This document shows positions 1 to 8,695 of a stretch of 64,000 bases of DNA, in pieces (the stretch's first letter is position 1; every line of letters starts with the position of its first letter). Origin of the DNA: Alloyangia pacifica (GTDB lineage Bacteria; Pseudomonadota; Alphaproteobacteria; Rhodobacterales; Rhodobacteraceae); the NCBI RefSeq assembly GCF_020524285.1, contig NZ_JAIVKX010000023.1, positions 1 through 64,000 of the forward strand, given 5' to 3'. Made by a program: the position numbers and the translations under genes. The notes beneath the pieces are model-generated. The model saw only the letters and a list, made by a program, of their open reading frames with translations, did no database searches and was not told where the DNA came from.

Positions 1-978
1 CACCGGCCCGATGCAGTCATGCGGGGCGAAGGGCCGGTGGTAGGTGTCGGCCATGGCGGCGATCTTGCGGCCCTCGGTCAGCCCGCCGGTCCAGCACAGG
101 TCTGCCATCACCACATGCGCGGCGTCGCGGTCCATGTATTCCTTATAGGCAAAACGGGAGCCCAGCGTCTCCGAGGCGCAGGTCCAGACCGGCGTCGAGC
201 GGGCGAATTCGGCCAGCGCCTGCGCGTTGTTCATGCGGATCGGATCCTCAAACCAGCGCGGCGCATAGGGCTCGACCGCCCGCGCGATCTCTTTCGCCGT
301 GGGCAGGTTCCACAGCGAATGCATCTCGAGCATGATCTCCATCTTGTCGCCGACCGCCTTGCGGATCAGTTCGAAGGGCTTGATCGCGGCCTTCATCTGC
401 TCGGCTGTGATGTACATGCCCTTGTTCTCGATCCCGGCCGGATCGAAGGGCCAGATCTTCATCGCCGAGATGCCGTTTGACAGAAGATCCTCGGCGAGTT
501 CATCAGCGCGGTTCATGAAGGCGTCGAGATCCTCGTAGGGCGAGGGCTCGGCGTCGAGGTTCCAAGTGTCGACCGGTTTGATCTTATTGGTACGCACATA
601 GCGAGTGCCGGCGCAGGTGTTGTAGACCCGGACCTTTTCCCAGCTCTGGCCGCCGAGGACCTTGTGGACGGGAAGGTCCGCGACCTTGCCAAAGATGTCC
701 CAGAGCGCGATGTCCACGGCCGAAGCGGCGCGATATTCGACGCCGGTCGAAGCCTGCGCGTTGGGCAGGCTGACCATTTCCTTGTGCAGCAGTTCGATGT
801 TCAGCGGGTCTTGACCCAACAGCCGCACTGCAAGCGTGTTGTGTATATGGGCCTCGCAGGCCTCGGCTCCGTAGAAGGTCTCGCCAAGCCCGGTGATGCC
901 AGCGTCGGTCTCGATGTGGACCCAGAGCACGTTCGCAAATTCTTCCGCACGGAAGGTGCGGATCGCGGTGATTTTCAT
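1..978 (-). CDS. Mandelate racemase/muconate lactonizing enzyme family protein (C-terminus outside window)
   Basis: Enolase-superfamily enzyme, probably a sugar-acid dehydratase or related lyase; 326 codons are visible and the end lies beyond base 1. The start at 978 is preceded by a perfect GGAGG site. The N-terminal capping domain covers roughly residues 1-125. The barrel shows MKIWPF (candidate catalytic Lys), then the metal-binding acids in IMLEMHS, RWFEDP and CASETLG, and a PHDC histidine near the edge. This order of ligands is what the family needs for Mg-assisted proton abstraction from a carboxylate substrate. The exact substrate cannot be read from this. A GntR regulator starts divergently 177 bp away and is the likely local controller. 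Confidence 0.9.
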   Translation of the reverse strand, partial: MKITAIRTFRAEEFANVLWVHIETDAGITGLGETFYGAEACEAHIHNTLAVRLLGQDPLNIELLHKEMVSLPNAQASTGVEYRAASAVDIALWDIFGKVADLPVHKVLGGQSWEKVRVYNTCAGTRYVRTNKIKPVDTWNLDAEPSPYEDLDAFMNRADELAEDLLSNGISAMKIWPFDPAGIENKGMYITAEQMKAAIKPFELIRKAVGDKMEIMLEMHSLWNLPTAKEIARAVEPYAPRWFEDPIRMNNAQALAEFARSTPVWTCASETLGSRFAYKEYMDRDAAHVVMADLCWTGGLTEGRKIAAMADTYHRPFAPHDCIGPV

Positions 979-1079
979 GATTTCCTCCAGACCCGGCGGG
1001 CCGAGCTGTCTCTCCGTGTCCCGCGCAGAGCGCATCGGCGTGATGCTTCCGTCGGGTTTCCCGGGACAAGATGTAGACA

Positions 1080-1130
1080 GGCTGTTAGGATATTATCAAG
1101 TTAAAATCCGTTTTCGGTGTTATCAAAATT
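1080..1130. promoter_or_regulatory. Candidate operator/promoter region between the enolase-family gene and gntR
   Basis: The AT-rich divergent intergenic region carries TTATCAA twice, at 1093-1099 and 1120-1126, 27 bp apart and in the same orientation. Repeated elements in a divergent gap beside a GntR gene are plausible regulator sites, but neither is a clean palindrome, so this is only a candidate. Confidence 0.3.
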
Positions 1131-1155
1131 GTGAACCTGTATGAAAGGTTGGGAA

Positions 1156-1857
1156 ATGAGCGCACAGGAGAAGGGTCTCGTAGATCGCGTCGTCGCAGAC
1201 CTTCGGGCCTATATTCGCAAGGAAAACATGAAGGTTGGAGATGCTCTGCCGAGCGAGCAGGCACTGGCGACGCAGCTAGGCGTGTCGCGTACGGTGGCGC
1301 GCGAGGCGATGCGCGCACTGGCGGCGCTTGGAGTGCTGCAGCTCGGCAATGGGCGCCGCGCCCGCGTCGCCGCGATGAATGCCGACGCGATGTCGATTCT
1401 CCTCGATCACACGGTCTATACCGGGCAGCTCTCCATCCAGCAGGTGCTCGACGTGCGCCGCACGCTCGAACTTCGCACGGTCGGGCTCGCCGCGCTGCGC
1501 CGCACGGACGAACAGGCCAAGGAGCTTCTCGAGATCGTAGACCGGATGTTCACCGCCCTGCGGACGGAGCCGACGCAGATCATGGAGCTCGACATTCGGT
1601 TTCACACGCTGATCGCCCGAGCTTCTGGCAACGCGCTCTACGAGCTTCTGGTAGACAGCTACGGGGTGATCACGAGGCAGACATGGTCGATCGGATGGCA
1701 TGCACGCGCCACCGAGGCCAACCGCGAAGAGAACATTCGCTGCCACGAACGCATCGCCACCGCGATCATGATGCAGGACAGCACCAAGGCCGAAGCTGCC
1801 ATGACCGAGCACTTCGAGACCGCGATTTCAGTGCTGATACGCGCAGGCGTAACCTGA
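1156..1857 (+). CDS. GntR family transcriptional regulator, FadR subfamily
   Basis: Predicted 233-residue DNA-binding repressor. Residues about 8-70 form the GntR winged helix, with the typical PSEQALATQLGVSRTVARE stretch, followed by an all-helical FCD ligand domain. The FCD domain keeps the Asp and His positions that usually bind a metal (ELDIRFH, CHERI). An ATG 15 bp upstream is possible, but the AAAGG sequence lies at the right distance only for the ATG at 1156. It is divergent from the enolase-family gene, so a sugar acid or related carboxylate is a likely effector; that is inference. Confidence 0.9.
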   Translation: MSAQEKGLVDRVVADLRAYIRKENMKVGDALPSEQALATQLGVSRTVAREAMRALAALGVLQLGNGRRARVAAMNADAMSILLDHTVYTGQLSIQQVLDVRRTLELRTVGLAALRRTDEQAKELLEIVDRMFTALRTEPTQIMELDIRFHTLIARASGNALYELLVDSYGVITRQTWSIGWHARATEANREENIRCHERIATAIMMQDSTKAEAAMTEHFETAISVLIRAGVT

Positions 1858-1970
1858 AGCGCGACGTGAGCCCGGTCTTCCGGTCACTCGGTATCGAGGA
1901 GCCTGCCAACTCTTGGCGACCGCCCTTGTCTGACGTCAGGGCTTTCGCTTTCCTGGCTTAGGAACGGAGT

Positions 1971-2003
1971 GATGCCCGGATTGCGGTCCGGGCATCCTTT
2001 CTC
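1971..2003. terminator. Bidirectional Rho-independent terminator
   Basis: GATGCCCGGA (1971-1980) pairs perfectly with TCCGGGCATC (1987-1996) around a 6-nt loop, and CTTTCTC follows. It lies between the convergent gntR and NCS1 permease genes. Confidence 0.75.
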
Positions 2004-2019
2004 ATTGGGCGTCAGCGCT

Positions 2020-3432
2020 TCAGGCGTGGCCGAAGGTGTTGAGCGCAGCCTCACGGACCTTTTGCATCTCGGTGGCAAGATCGACCCTGCGGGCAAGGAT
2101 GGCGTAGACAATCGAGGAGACCAGCAGCCCGACGATGAACGACACATCGACCCCGTGCATGCTTGCCGCGAGCGGCCCGGTGTAGATGGCCGAGCTGAAG
2201 AACGGGATCATTGCGACGAAGCCGATGGCGTAGCTCGCAATGCCGATGCCGCCCCACGCGCCGTACATTCCGCCGTCCGGGCGCATGATGTCCGTGATCG
2301 AGTAGCGCCCGCGCCGCACGAGGTAATAGTCGGTCAGGTTCACCGCAGTCCACGGGATCAGGACGTAGCCGAGAATGGCGAGGTAGGCACCGAAGGTGTT
2401 CAGCGTGTCCTGCGACATGGCTAGCGAGCAGGCGAGCGCGAGGATCATGCCGATGGAGATCGACACGGTACGCAGCCGGAGAGTGGGGCGGAGCGGGCGG
2501 AAGGCCTCGAGGCCCGAGATCAGCGCAAGGGTTCCGCTATAGGCGGTGATCGAGATGGTGATCAGGCAGCTCAATGCCGCGACAACCATGGTGAAGGCCC
2601 CGAGCCCATAGCCGAAGCTATCCCCAAGCTGGCGCACCGCGGCGATGGTGTCGAGGTCCGGGAAAGCGGCAGTTACGAAGGCGCCGATGCCCTCCAACCA
2701 GACCGCCGAAAGCGTGGTGCCGAAGAAGACCGAAGCCGAGACCTTGGCGCCGCTGGTCTTTGCCGGAAGGTAGCGGGTGTAGTCCGACACCAGCGGCGCG
2801 ATGGCGAGCTGGTAGATCGCGGACACGCCGAACTGCAGAAAGAACGCATGGGTGCTGAAGCCGCCCTGCTGGAACAGCGTGTCGATCGGCAGCACGGTGA
2901 CGACGGCGATGCTCAGCAGCGCGAAGTTGAGCAGGGTGAGCCAGGACGCGAATTTCTCGACCTTCATCACCAGCCGGAACCCGACAATTGCGATGAGTCC
3001 CGCCACTGCGGCGATGATGACTTGGAGCAGCGTGAAGGAGCCGATCCCGGTCACGTCGCTCACCGCGTAGGACGCGGTCTGGATCAGGAAGACCGCGAAG
3101 CCGAAGGGAGAGAGGGTGGCGGCAAGGATCGGCAGCAGCACCCCGCGGGAGCCGAATTGCACGCGCGACTGGATCATCTGGGGCAGGCCCATGACCGGGC
3201 CCTGCGCGCCGTGGAAGGCTTGGAACAATGTGCCCACCAGAGAGCCGGTGAGGATCGCGACCAGCGCCCAGCCGAGCGACAGACCGGTCGCGACGCCGAC
3301 GGCGCCCGTGTAGATCGTGAGGATCTGGGCGTTGATCATGAACCAGAGTTGTACTTGAGAGCGGACGTTGCCGTGCCTTTCCTCTTCCGGGACATAGTCG
3401 AAGGATCGTGTTTCAAGCAGTGGTTCGGACAT
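2020..3432 (-). CDS. NCS1 family nucleobase:cation symporter (cytosine/purine/hydantoin permease type)
   Basis: 470-residue inner-membrane protein with about 12 hydrophobic segments. The N-terminal soluble tail (FDYVPEEERHGN) and the first helix (FMINAQI) match the NCS1 pattern, as does the helix-bending region QSRVQFGSRGVLLP. The segment SDYTRYLP and the late helix with PWTAVNLTDYYLVRRG are strong family signatures. NCS1 proteins import nucleobases, hydantoins, allantoin or thiamin with a cation; this gene could belong to any of these. EthD-like and AraC genes lie upstream on the same strand. The nitrogen-scavenging setting fits purines, pyrimidines or hydantoins. Confidence 0.92.
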   Translation of the reverse strand: MSEPLLETRSFDYVPEEERHGNVRSQVQLWFMINAQILTIYTGAVGVATGLSLGWALVAILTGSLVGTLFQAFHGAQGPVMGLPQMIQSRVQFGSRGVLLPILAATLSPFGFAVFLIQTASYAVSDVTGIGSFTLLQVIIAAVAGLIAIVGFRLVMKVEKFASWLTLLNFALLSIAVVTVLPIDTLFQQGGFSTHAFFLQFGVSAIYQLAIAPLVSDYTRYLPAKTSGAKVSASVFFGTTLSAVWLEGIGAFVTAAFPDLDTIAAVRQLGDSFGYGLGAFTMVVAALSCLITISITAYSGTLALISGLEAFRPLRPTLRLRTVSISIGMILALACSLAMSQDTLNTFGAYLAILGYVLIPWTAVNLTDYYLVRRGRYSITDIMRPDGGMYGAWGGIGIASYAIGFVAMIPFFSSAIYTGPLAASMHGVDVSFIVGLLVSSIVYAILARRVDLATEMQKVREAALNTFGHA

Positions 3433-3585
3433 TCCTGTCTCCCTGACGAGGCCTTGTGGCGCGCTTCTTGGTGTCGGGCCGCAGCGGCCCGGATGACGCC
3501 AGAATGCTCGGAGAGCCGCAGGGAAACTTGGACTCCGCGGCCAGAGAGTCGCTCACGTCGGCCAAGGAAGGGCAGGGGAATGCGA

Positions 3586-3614
3586 AACGCGCCCGGCCTT
3601 GGAAGGCGGGCGCG
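3586..3614 (-). terminator. Probable terminator after the EthD-like gene
   Basis: CGCGCCCG (3588-3595) pairs with CGGGCGCG (3607-3614), with additional pairing inside the loop. Read on the minus strand it is followed by TTTCGC, a short U tract, just downstream of the EthD-like stop codon. Confidence 0.5.
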
Positions 3615-3641
3615 TCACGAAGGTTGGGGCGGTTGGCGGGA

Positions 3642-3986
3642 TCAGCCGAACATGAACACTGTGCGGCGATTGGTCGGCAGCGCGACCATCGTGTCGAAGT
3701 CGATGAAGGCGGCACTGTCCTCGATCACTTCCGGCATTTCCCAGCACTCTTCAGCCTGGGCTTCGGTCTCGAAGCTGTAGACAGAGACGGCGTCATAGGC
3801 GGGTCCATCCTCGGCCAGATAGCGTCCCTCTTTCTGGGCCGCGACCGGGAAGTGTTCATAGGCCAGCAGCCCCTTGTCCTTGATCAGCTCGACCATGCGC
3901 GGGCCGTGGCGGTCGCGGTAATAGGCAAGGAAGTCTTCCAGCGACATGCCGGGCTTGCGCTTCATGATGAAAGCGACGGTGTACAT
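3642..3986 (-). CDS. EthD-domain (dimeric alpha-beta barrel) protein
   Basis: 114-residue small protein. Residues about 4-100 show the EthD pattern: YTVAFIMKRKPGMSLEDF, then AYYRDRHGPRM with the conserved Tyr and His, and a C-terminal NRRTVFMFG strand. Proteins of this fold are small dimeric ferredoxin-like barrels and include degradative accessory proteins; the molecular role of most members is unknown. It lies between an AraC regulator and an NCS1 permease on the same strand, so a part in catabolism of the imported compound is plausible. No catalytic assignment is justified. Confidence 0.85.
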   Translation of the reverse strand: MYTVAFIMKRKPGMSLEDFLAYYRDRHGPRMVELIKDKGLLAYEHFPVAAQKEGRYLAEDGPAYDAVSVYSFETEAQAEECWEMPEVIEDSAAFIDFDTMVALPTNRRTVFMFG

Positions 3987-4086
3987 GGCGATCTCCGTAT
4001 CTGTTGGTCCCGCGAAGATGCCATGTCAGGTTAGAGCATGCTCGTCTGTGACGGCCAGATAGTTGACCGAGACGGACGCCTGCCGG

Positions 4087-5013
4087 TCAGTGCCGGACGA
4101 CGCAGACCTGACGTGGTGTCTTCCCGTAGGCCTTCTTGAATGCACGGCCGAAGTACGACAGGTCGCGGAACCCGCAGTCATAGGCGGCCTCGGTCACCGA
4201 GCGCGCGCGCCCCTCGGAGAGCATCGCATGCGCCTCGGTCAGGCGGCGATCGCGCAGCCAGTTCATCGGCGTGGTGCCCTCGGCGGCGAAGGCACGGCCC
4301 AGGGAGCGGGCGGAGATGTGCTGCGCTTGCGCAATGTCCGCGACGCCGAGATCCTCGTTCCCCATGTTCTCGATCATGAAGCGTTTGATCCGGTTCAAGG
4401 TATCGTTACGGCCCGCAATCTCGGTGCGCGGGGTCTCTTGTCCGAAGGCTCCGGCAATGAGATCCAGCGTCGGCGCGATGAACTGCTCTGGCAGGTCACC
4501 GTCGCGCGCGGTGTCGAGCAGGTTGACGATGAGGCTCTGGATCAATGCAGCCTGAGGACGGCCCGCCGACATCAGCGTACCGCCAAGGTCGCGCACGCCG
4601 AGCATCCGGGCTTCCATCATCTGTCGTGGCACGCGCAGCAGGGCCGTGCGATAGGCCCCGGGATATTCGTATTCGTAGGGTCGCGCGGAATCGTAGATCA
4701 GCACGGTCCCGGGGGCATGATGCACGGCGCGGTCGTTCTGGCGGAAATAGCCGCCTCCTTCGAGCATTACCGAGACAAAGAAGGCATCCGTGTCGCTCCG
4801 GCGCAGGTGACGCTCGCTGCGCAGGTAGCGCACGGCGTCCGAGGTGAGGGATGTCAGCTCGCTGTTGCCGCAGCGCGCGATCTCGATCTCGGCGCGAAAG
4901 CTGCGGCGGTTCGGCGCGATCCCGTCGCAATGGGCAAAGGAGGATTCAACGATATTGTGCCAGAAGTCGTACTGCATTCCGGGCGCGTGTTCGGCGGTGC
5001 TGAGGCGCTGCAT
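4087..5013 (-). CDS. AraC family transcriptional regulator
   Basis: 308 residues from the ATG at 5013, chosen because GGGGAGATC sits just upstream; the open frame continues further but without family similarity. The N-terminal 190 residues match the AraC_binding_2 sensor type (GTVLIYDSARPYEY is the characteristic turn). The C-terminal 100 residues hold the double helix-turn-helix, ending in VTEAAYDCGFRDLSYFGRAF. It is upstream of the EthD and NCS1 genes and divergent from the arginase-family/ABC operon across about 300 bp, so it could control either. The inducer is unknown. Confidence 0.9.
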   Translation of the reverse strand: MQRLSTAEHAPGMQYDFWHNIVESSFAHCDGIAPNRRSFRAEIEIARCGNSELTSLTSDAVRYLRSERHLRRSDTDAFFVSVMLEGGGYFRQNDRAVHHAPGTVLIYDSARPYEYEYPGAYRTALLRVPRQMMEARMLGVRDLGGTLMSAGRPQAALIQSLIVNLLDTARDGDLPEQFIAPTLDLIAGAFGQETPRTEIAGRNDTLNRIKRFMIENMGNEDLGVADIAQAQHISARSLGRAFAAEGTTPMNWLRDRRLTEAHAMLSEGRARSVTEAAYDCGFRDLSYFGRAFKKAYGKTPRQVCVVRH

Positions 5014-5311
5014 TCTGATCTCCCCGGTGATGGCGGAAGGATCGGAGGGTTCTGACGCACTCGTCTGAGTTTGACGAGAGCGAACGCGGTGGGAGGCGGA
5101 AGTCGGCACCAAGGACGCACAAAAATTAGTCATGCAGCGTTCATTTTGCACGGCGGATGAGCATGTGGCGCGCTGCAGGTGCGCAGACTCGGAACGTAGC
5201 GCCAATCCGGATTGGCCGGTGAGTCCGAGAATCTGACCGTGCGCGCCGAGCCGCGGGGCATCGAAATCGGCAGGGTTGTCGCCAACGACACATCCAGACG
5301 ACGGAGGTCCC
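5014..5311. promoter_or_regulatory. Divergent promoter region, AraC regulator / arginase-family operon
   Basis: 298 bp without a convincing gene. It must hold the promoters of both flanking transcription units. I see no clear palindrome or sigma-54 type -24/-12 element. The GACGGAGGTCCC ribosome-binding site of the rightward operon is at its end. Confidence 0.4.
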
Positions 5312-6196
5312 ATGACCCGCACTCCCGCAAACACCCTGCGCCTCGTAATGCCGCAATGGCAGGGTGGTGACGAACCGGCCTACCGCGTTGGCGCCAAGGT
5401 TCTCGGGGCGCTGCTCCCGGATGCGACCGGTCCGGTCGAGACTATCGAGGTGCCGACCGCCGAGGGCGCGGACCGCGCTCCGGTGGACGGGATCAAGTCC
5501 CGGGCAGCGCTGAAAGCGCAGCTCGACGCCGCGGTGGAGGCCATCGCCTCTCACGCCCCGGAGGCGGTACTGACGGTGGGCGGCGACTGCCTCGTCGACC
5601 TCGCGCCCATCGCCTACCTTTCTGAGAAATACGGCGATGATCTCGCGGTGATCTGGGTCGATGCGCATCCGGACGTGATGAACAAAAGCCAGTTCAGCCA
5701 CGCCCACGCTCACGTTCTCGCCATGCTTCTCGGTGACGGCGACGCGGACTTCACCGCCTGCGTGACACGCCCGGTCGATCCTGCCCGCGTGCTCTATGTC
5801 GGCGTCAACGACGTGATGGAAGGCGAGCAGGCCTATCTCGCCGAGCGCGGTATGCGCAGCATCGACCCGAGCGAATTCCGCGCCGACCCGCAGGCCGTGC
5901 TCGAATGGCTGAAGGCCAGCGGAGCGACGAAGGTGGCGGTCCACTTCGATCTCGACGTGCTCTCACCTGCGGGTCGCGACTACCTCCTTTTTAACAACCC
6001 GCACGCGCCCGCTGGCGCATTCGACGGCATCGCCACGGGCAAGCTCGAACTGCCCGAGATTGTCGACATGCTGCGCGGCGTCGCGGCGCAGGTCGACATG
6101 GTCGGCCTTGCCATTACCGAGTTCCTTCCCTGGGCCATGATCGACCTGTCCAAAGCGCTCGCCGAGCTGCCGCTGGTCGGGAAGGAGGCGACATGA
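5312..6196 (+). CDS. Arginase-family (ureohydrolase superfamily) protein with GGDC in place of GGDH
   Basis: 294 residues; the start is the ATG at 5312 after GGAGG. Arginase-fold enzymes hydrolyse guanidino or formimino groups with a two-manganese centre. Visible metal motifs are GGDC (residues about 91-94), WVDAHPD (about 121-127) and HFDLDVLSP (about 211-219). In arginase and agmatinase the first motif is GGDH, whose His binds manganese; here it is Cys. The other four carboxylate/His positions look intact. The gene overlaps the ABC ATPase start by four bases (ATGA), so it is the first gene of a transport operon; the enzyme probably acts on the imported compound. Agmatine, guanidinobutyrate or similar substrates are guesses. 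Confidence 0.85.
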   Translation: MTRTPANTLRLVMPQWQGGDEPAYRVGAKVLGALLPDATGPVETIEVPTAEGADRAPVDGIKSRAALKAQLDAAVEAIASHAPEAVLTVGGDCLVDLAPIAYLSEKYGDDLAVIWVDAHPDVMNKSQFSHAHAHVLAMLLGDGDADFTACVTRPVDPARVLYVGVNDVMEGEQAYLAERGMRSIDPSEFRADPQAVLEWLKASGATKVAVHFDLDVLSPAGRDYLLFNNPHAPAGAFDGIATGKLELPEIVDMLRGVAAQVDMVGLAITEFLPWAMIDLSKALAELPLVGKEAT

Positions 6197-7710
6197 GCGC
6201 ACCCATCCTGAGTGCCCGCGGGCTGAAGAAAAGCTATGGCGGTGTGCGTGCTCTGCGGGGCATGGACATCGACCTCGCCGAAGGCGAGATCCACGGTCTC
6301 TGCGGCGAGAATGGCGCAGGCAAGAGCACTCTTGTGAAGATCCTCGGCGGGCTGGTCGAGCCCGACGAGGGAGAGCTCGGCATCGGCGGGATGCAGGTCG
6401 AACTCGGCACGCCGGTCGATCCGGCGCTGCTGTCCATCGTTCATCAGGAACTGTCGATCATCCCCCACCTGTCGGTGCTCGACAACGTGATGCTGGGCGC
6501 TCGCGATGTAGGCCGGATCTACCGCCGCGGCCCGTTCCGCGCCCATGTCCGGCAGGTGCTGGATTCGGTCGGGCTGGAGCATGTCTCGCTCGATGTGCAG
6601 GCCGAGACGCTGCCGCTGGCCGAGCGCCAGCTGATCGAGATCGCGCGAGGCATTGCCCGTGGCGCCCGCGTGCTTCTCCTCGACGAGCCAACCGCCACGC
6701 TGTCGGATGGCGAGATCGAGAAGGTCTTTGCCGTGATGCGTCGGCTCAAGGCCGAGCAGGGCACGACTATTGTCATCATCTCGCACCGTCTCAACGAGAT
6801 CTTCGCGCTGACCGACCGTGTCACCGTGCTGCGTTCCGGCCAGCACGTGATGACTGCGAACACTGCCGAGCTGACCAACGCCCGGCTCGTTGAGGCGATG
6901 ATCGGACACGAGCTGCAGACCGGAGAGATCGCGCCGAGCCAAGCCCGCGAGGGTGTTGCGCCGCGCCTGTCGCTCACCGGCTGGAGTCTTCCTGGACGCT
7001 TCGCATCTCTCGAGCTCGACGTGCAGCCGGGGCAGATCGTCTCGCTGGTCGGCCAGCTCGGCTCGGGGGCGGACACGCTGCTCGAAAGCCTTGCCGGACT
7101 GCATCCGGCGCGGGGCGCGCTGTCGCTCGACGGCAAAGCCGCGACGCCGCGCGGGATCGCCGAGGCCTATGCCGCAGGGATCGCCTATGTTTCCGAGGAT
7201 CGCGCCAAGCGCGGGGTCTTCCTCGAGGCGGCCATCGGGACCAACCTCGTGAGCCAGATCCTCGACCGGGTGTCGCGCAATGGTTGGATGGTGAGCTCTG
7301 ATGTCCGCGAGCGCGCGACGCAGCTGGCGCAGAACTTTGCCATCGACCCGGCGCGCCTGCCGCATGACGTCTCCACCTTGTCGGGCGGGAACCAGCAGAA
7401 GGTCTCGCTGGGCAAAGCCGCGGCGCTCGGTCCACGGCTTCTGCTGCTGAACGAGCCGACCCGCGGCGTCGACATCGGTGCGCGTGCCGAGATCTACGCG
7501 CAGCTGCGGCGGCTGGCCGAGGCCGACGGGCTCACCATCCTCTTCTACTCCACTGATCTCGAGGAGGTGCTCGATGCCTCGGACCGAATTGTGACCTTCT
7601 ATCGCGGTGCCATGGTTCGGGACGCGCTGCGCCCACAGATGGATGCCGACGCGATCCTGCACGACATCCTGCATGGTCCCGACACCCCAAATACGGAGGC
7701 AGCGGCATGA
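6193..7710 (+). CDS. Ribose-type ABC transporter, tandem ATP-binding protein
   Basis: 505 residues, RbsA/XylG-like, with two nucleotide-binding domains. Domain 1 has GENGAGKST at residues 38-46 and VLLLDEPTATLSDG. Domain 2 is weaker: its Walker A region reads GQLGSGADT, without GKS/T, and its Walker B region reads LLLLNEPTRGVDIG, with Asn instead of Asp, although LSGGNQQK is intact. A less active second site is normal for this family. The gene sits between the arginase-family hydrolase and two permeases, overlapping both neighbours by four bases. It energises uptake of the substrate bound by the protein encoded at 9681. Confidence 0.93.
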   Translation: MSAPILSARGLKKSYGGVRALRGMDIDLAEGEIHGLCGENGAGKSTLVKILGGLVEPDEGELGIGGMQVELGTPVDPALLSIVHQELSIIPHLSVLDNVMLGARDVGRIYRRGPFRAHVRQVLDSVGLEHVSLDVQAETLPLAERQLIEIARGIARGARVLLLDEPTATLSDGEIEKVFAVMRRLKAEQGTTIVIISHRLNEIFALTDRVTVLRSGQHVMTANTAELTNARLVEAMIGHELQTGEIAPSQAREGVAPRLSLTGWSLPGRFASLELDVQPGQIVSLVGQLGSGADTLLESLAGLHPARGALSLDGKAATPRGIAEAYAAGIAYVSEDRAKRGVFLEAAIGTNLVSQILDRVSRNGWMVSSDVRERATQLAQNFAIDPARLPHDVSTLSGGNQQKVSLGKAAALGPRLLLLNEPTRGVDIGARAEIYAQLRRLAEADGLTILFYSTDLEEVLDASDRIVTFYRGAMVRDALRPQMDADAILHDILHGPDTPNTEAAA

Positions 7711-8681
7711 GCGCAGCAACCCTTTCCCGGACCTCTGGCTTTGGAGGCCTTTTCGCCCCCGCGCGTGTGCAGGCCACAGTGATCCAGATCGCCACGGTGG
7801 TGATGTTTCTGGCGGCTTGTGCCTTCATCGAGAACTTCGCCAGCGCCTCGAACATCTCTTCGATCCTCTACGCGGCCTCGACCGTGGGGATTGCGGCGGT
7901 CGGACTGGCCAGCGTCACGATCAGCGGCAACCTCTTTGCGTTGTCGCTCGGCAGCACGGCGGCCTTCGCATCGATCGTTTACATTGCGGCCTCCGGCTGG
8001 GGCGTGCTGCCCGCGCTGGCGGCGAGCGTTGCGCTGGGTCTGGTCTTCGGGCTGCTGCAGGGCCTTGTCGTGGGCTGGCTGCGCTGCAACGCGATCATCT
8101 CGACAATCGCCGCAGGCTCGCTGATCGCGGGTCTGGCGACCTGGGTCTCCGACGGGCGCACCGTGCTGGCGGAGGGTGGGCCAAGCTGGCTGGGCAGCGG
8201 CACCCTCATTCCGGGCGTGCCGTGGCAGGCGGTGCTTTTTCTGCTCATCGTGATCGTGGGCGAGGTGCTGATGCAGCGCACCCGCGCCGGATGGGAGCTG
8301 CGTCTGCGTGGCACCAACCCCGACGCCGCGGAACTGGCCGGTCTGCGGGTCACCCGCATGGTCGTGCTGTCTTACGTTCTGGCCGGTGCCGGCGCGGCCA
8401 TTGCCGGAGCGCTGATCGCGGCGCAGTCCGGGACGGGCAACTTGCGGGTCGGCGCGGACCTCGACTTCAGCGCCATCGCGGCAATGCTGGTCGGCGGTGT
8501 CGCCATCGGCGGCGGTCGCGGTCGGATCATCGACGTGGCCTCGGGCACGCTGTTCCTTGCCGTGCTCACCAACATCCTGCTCGTCAACAATTTCGCCTAC
8601 GAGGTGCAGCTCATGGTCAAAGGGCTCGCCGTTCTGGTGGCGGTCACAGCCGGCGCCCTGCTGGCCCGCAAGAAACGTTGA
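7707..8681 (+). CDS. Ribose-type ABC transporter permease (first)
   Basis: 324-residue RbsC-family membrane protein with 8-10 hydrophobic segments. The region GTNPDAAELAGLRVTRM is the conserved cytoplasmic loop that contacts the ATPase, and ALSLGSTAAFASIVY occupies the place of the conserved early helix. It overlaps the ATPase gene by four bases and is followed after 14 bp by a second, different permease. The two probably form a heterodimeric channel. Substrate unknown; the co-transcribed hydrolase suggests a guanidino or other nitrogenous compound. Confidence 0.92.
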   Translation: MSAATLSRTSGFGGLFAPARVQATVIQIATVVMFLAACAFIENFASASNISSILYAASTVGIAAVGLASVTISGNLFALSLGSTAAFASIVYIAASGWGVLPALAASVALGLVFGLLQGLVVGWLRCNAIISTIAAGSLIAGLATWVSDGRTVLAEGGPSWLGSGTLIPGVPWQAVLFLLIVIVGEVLMQRTRAGWELRLRGTNPDAAELAGLRVTRMVVLSYVLAGAGAAIAGALIAAQSGTGNLRVGADLDFSAIAAMLVGGVAIGGGRGRIIDVASGTLFLAVLTNILLVNNFAYEVQLMVKGLAVLVAVTAGALLARKKR

Positions 8682-8695
8682 GAAGGGAGAGCTTC

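Noticed and set aside
5980-7719. Long open frame on the opposite strand of the arginase/ABC genes (579 codons).
   Set aside because: High-GC shadow; the composition is Arg/His/Gln-rich without family motifs, and the opposite strand encodes clear ABC proteins.
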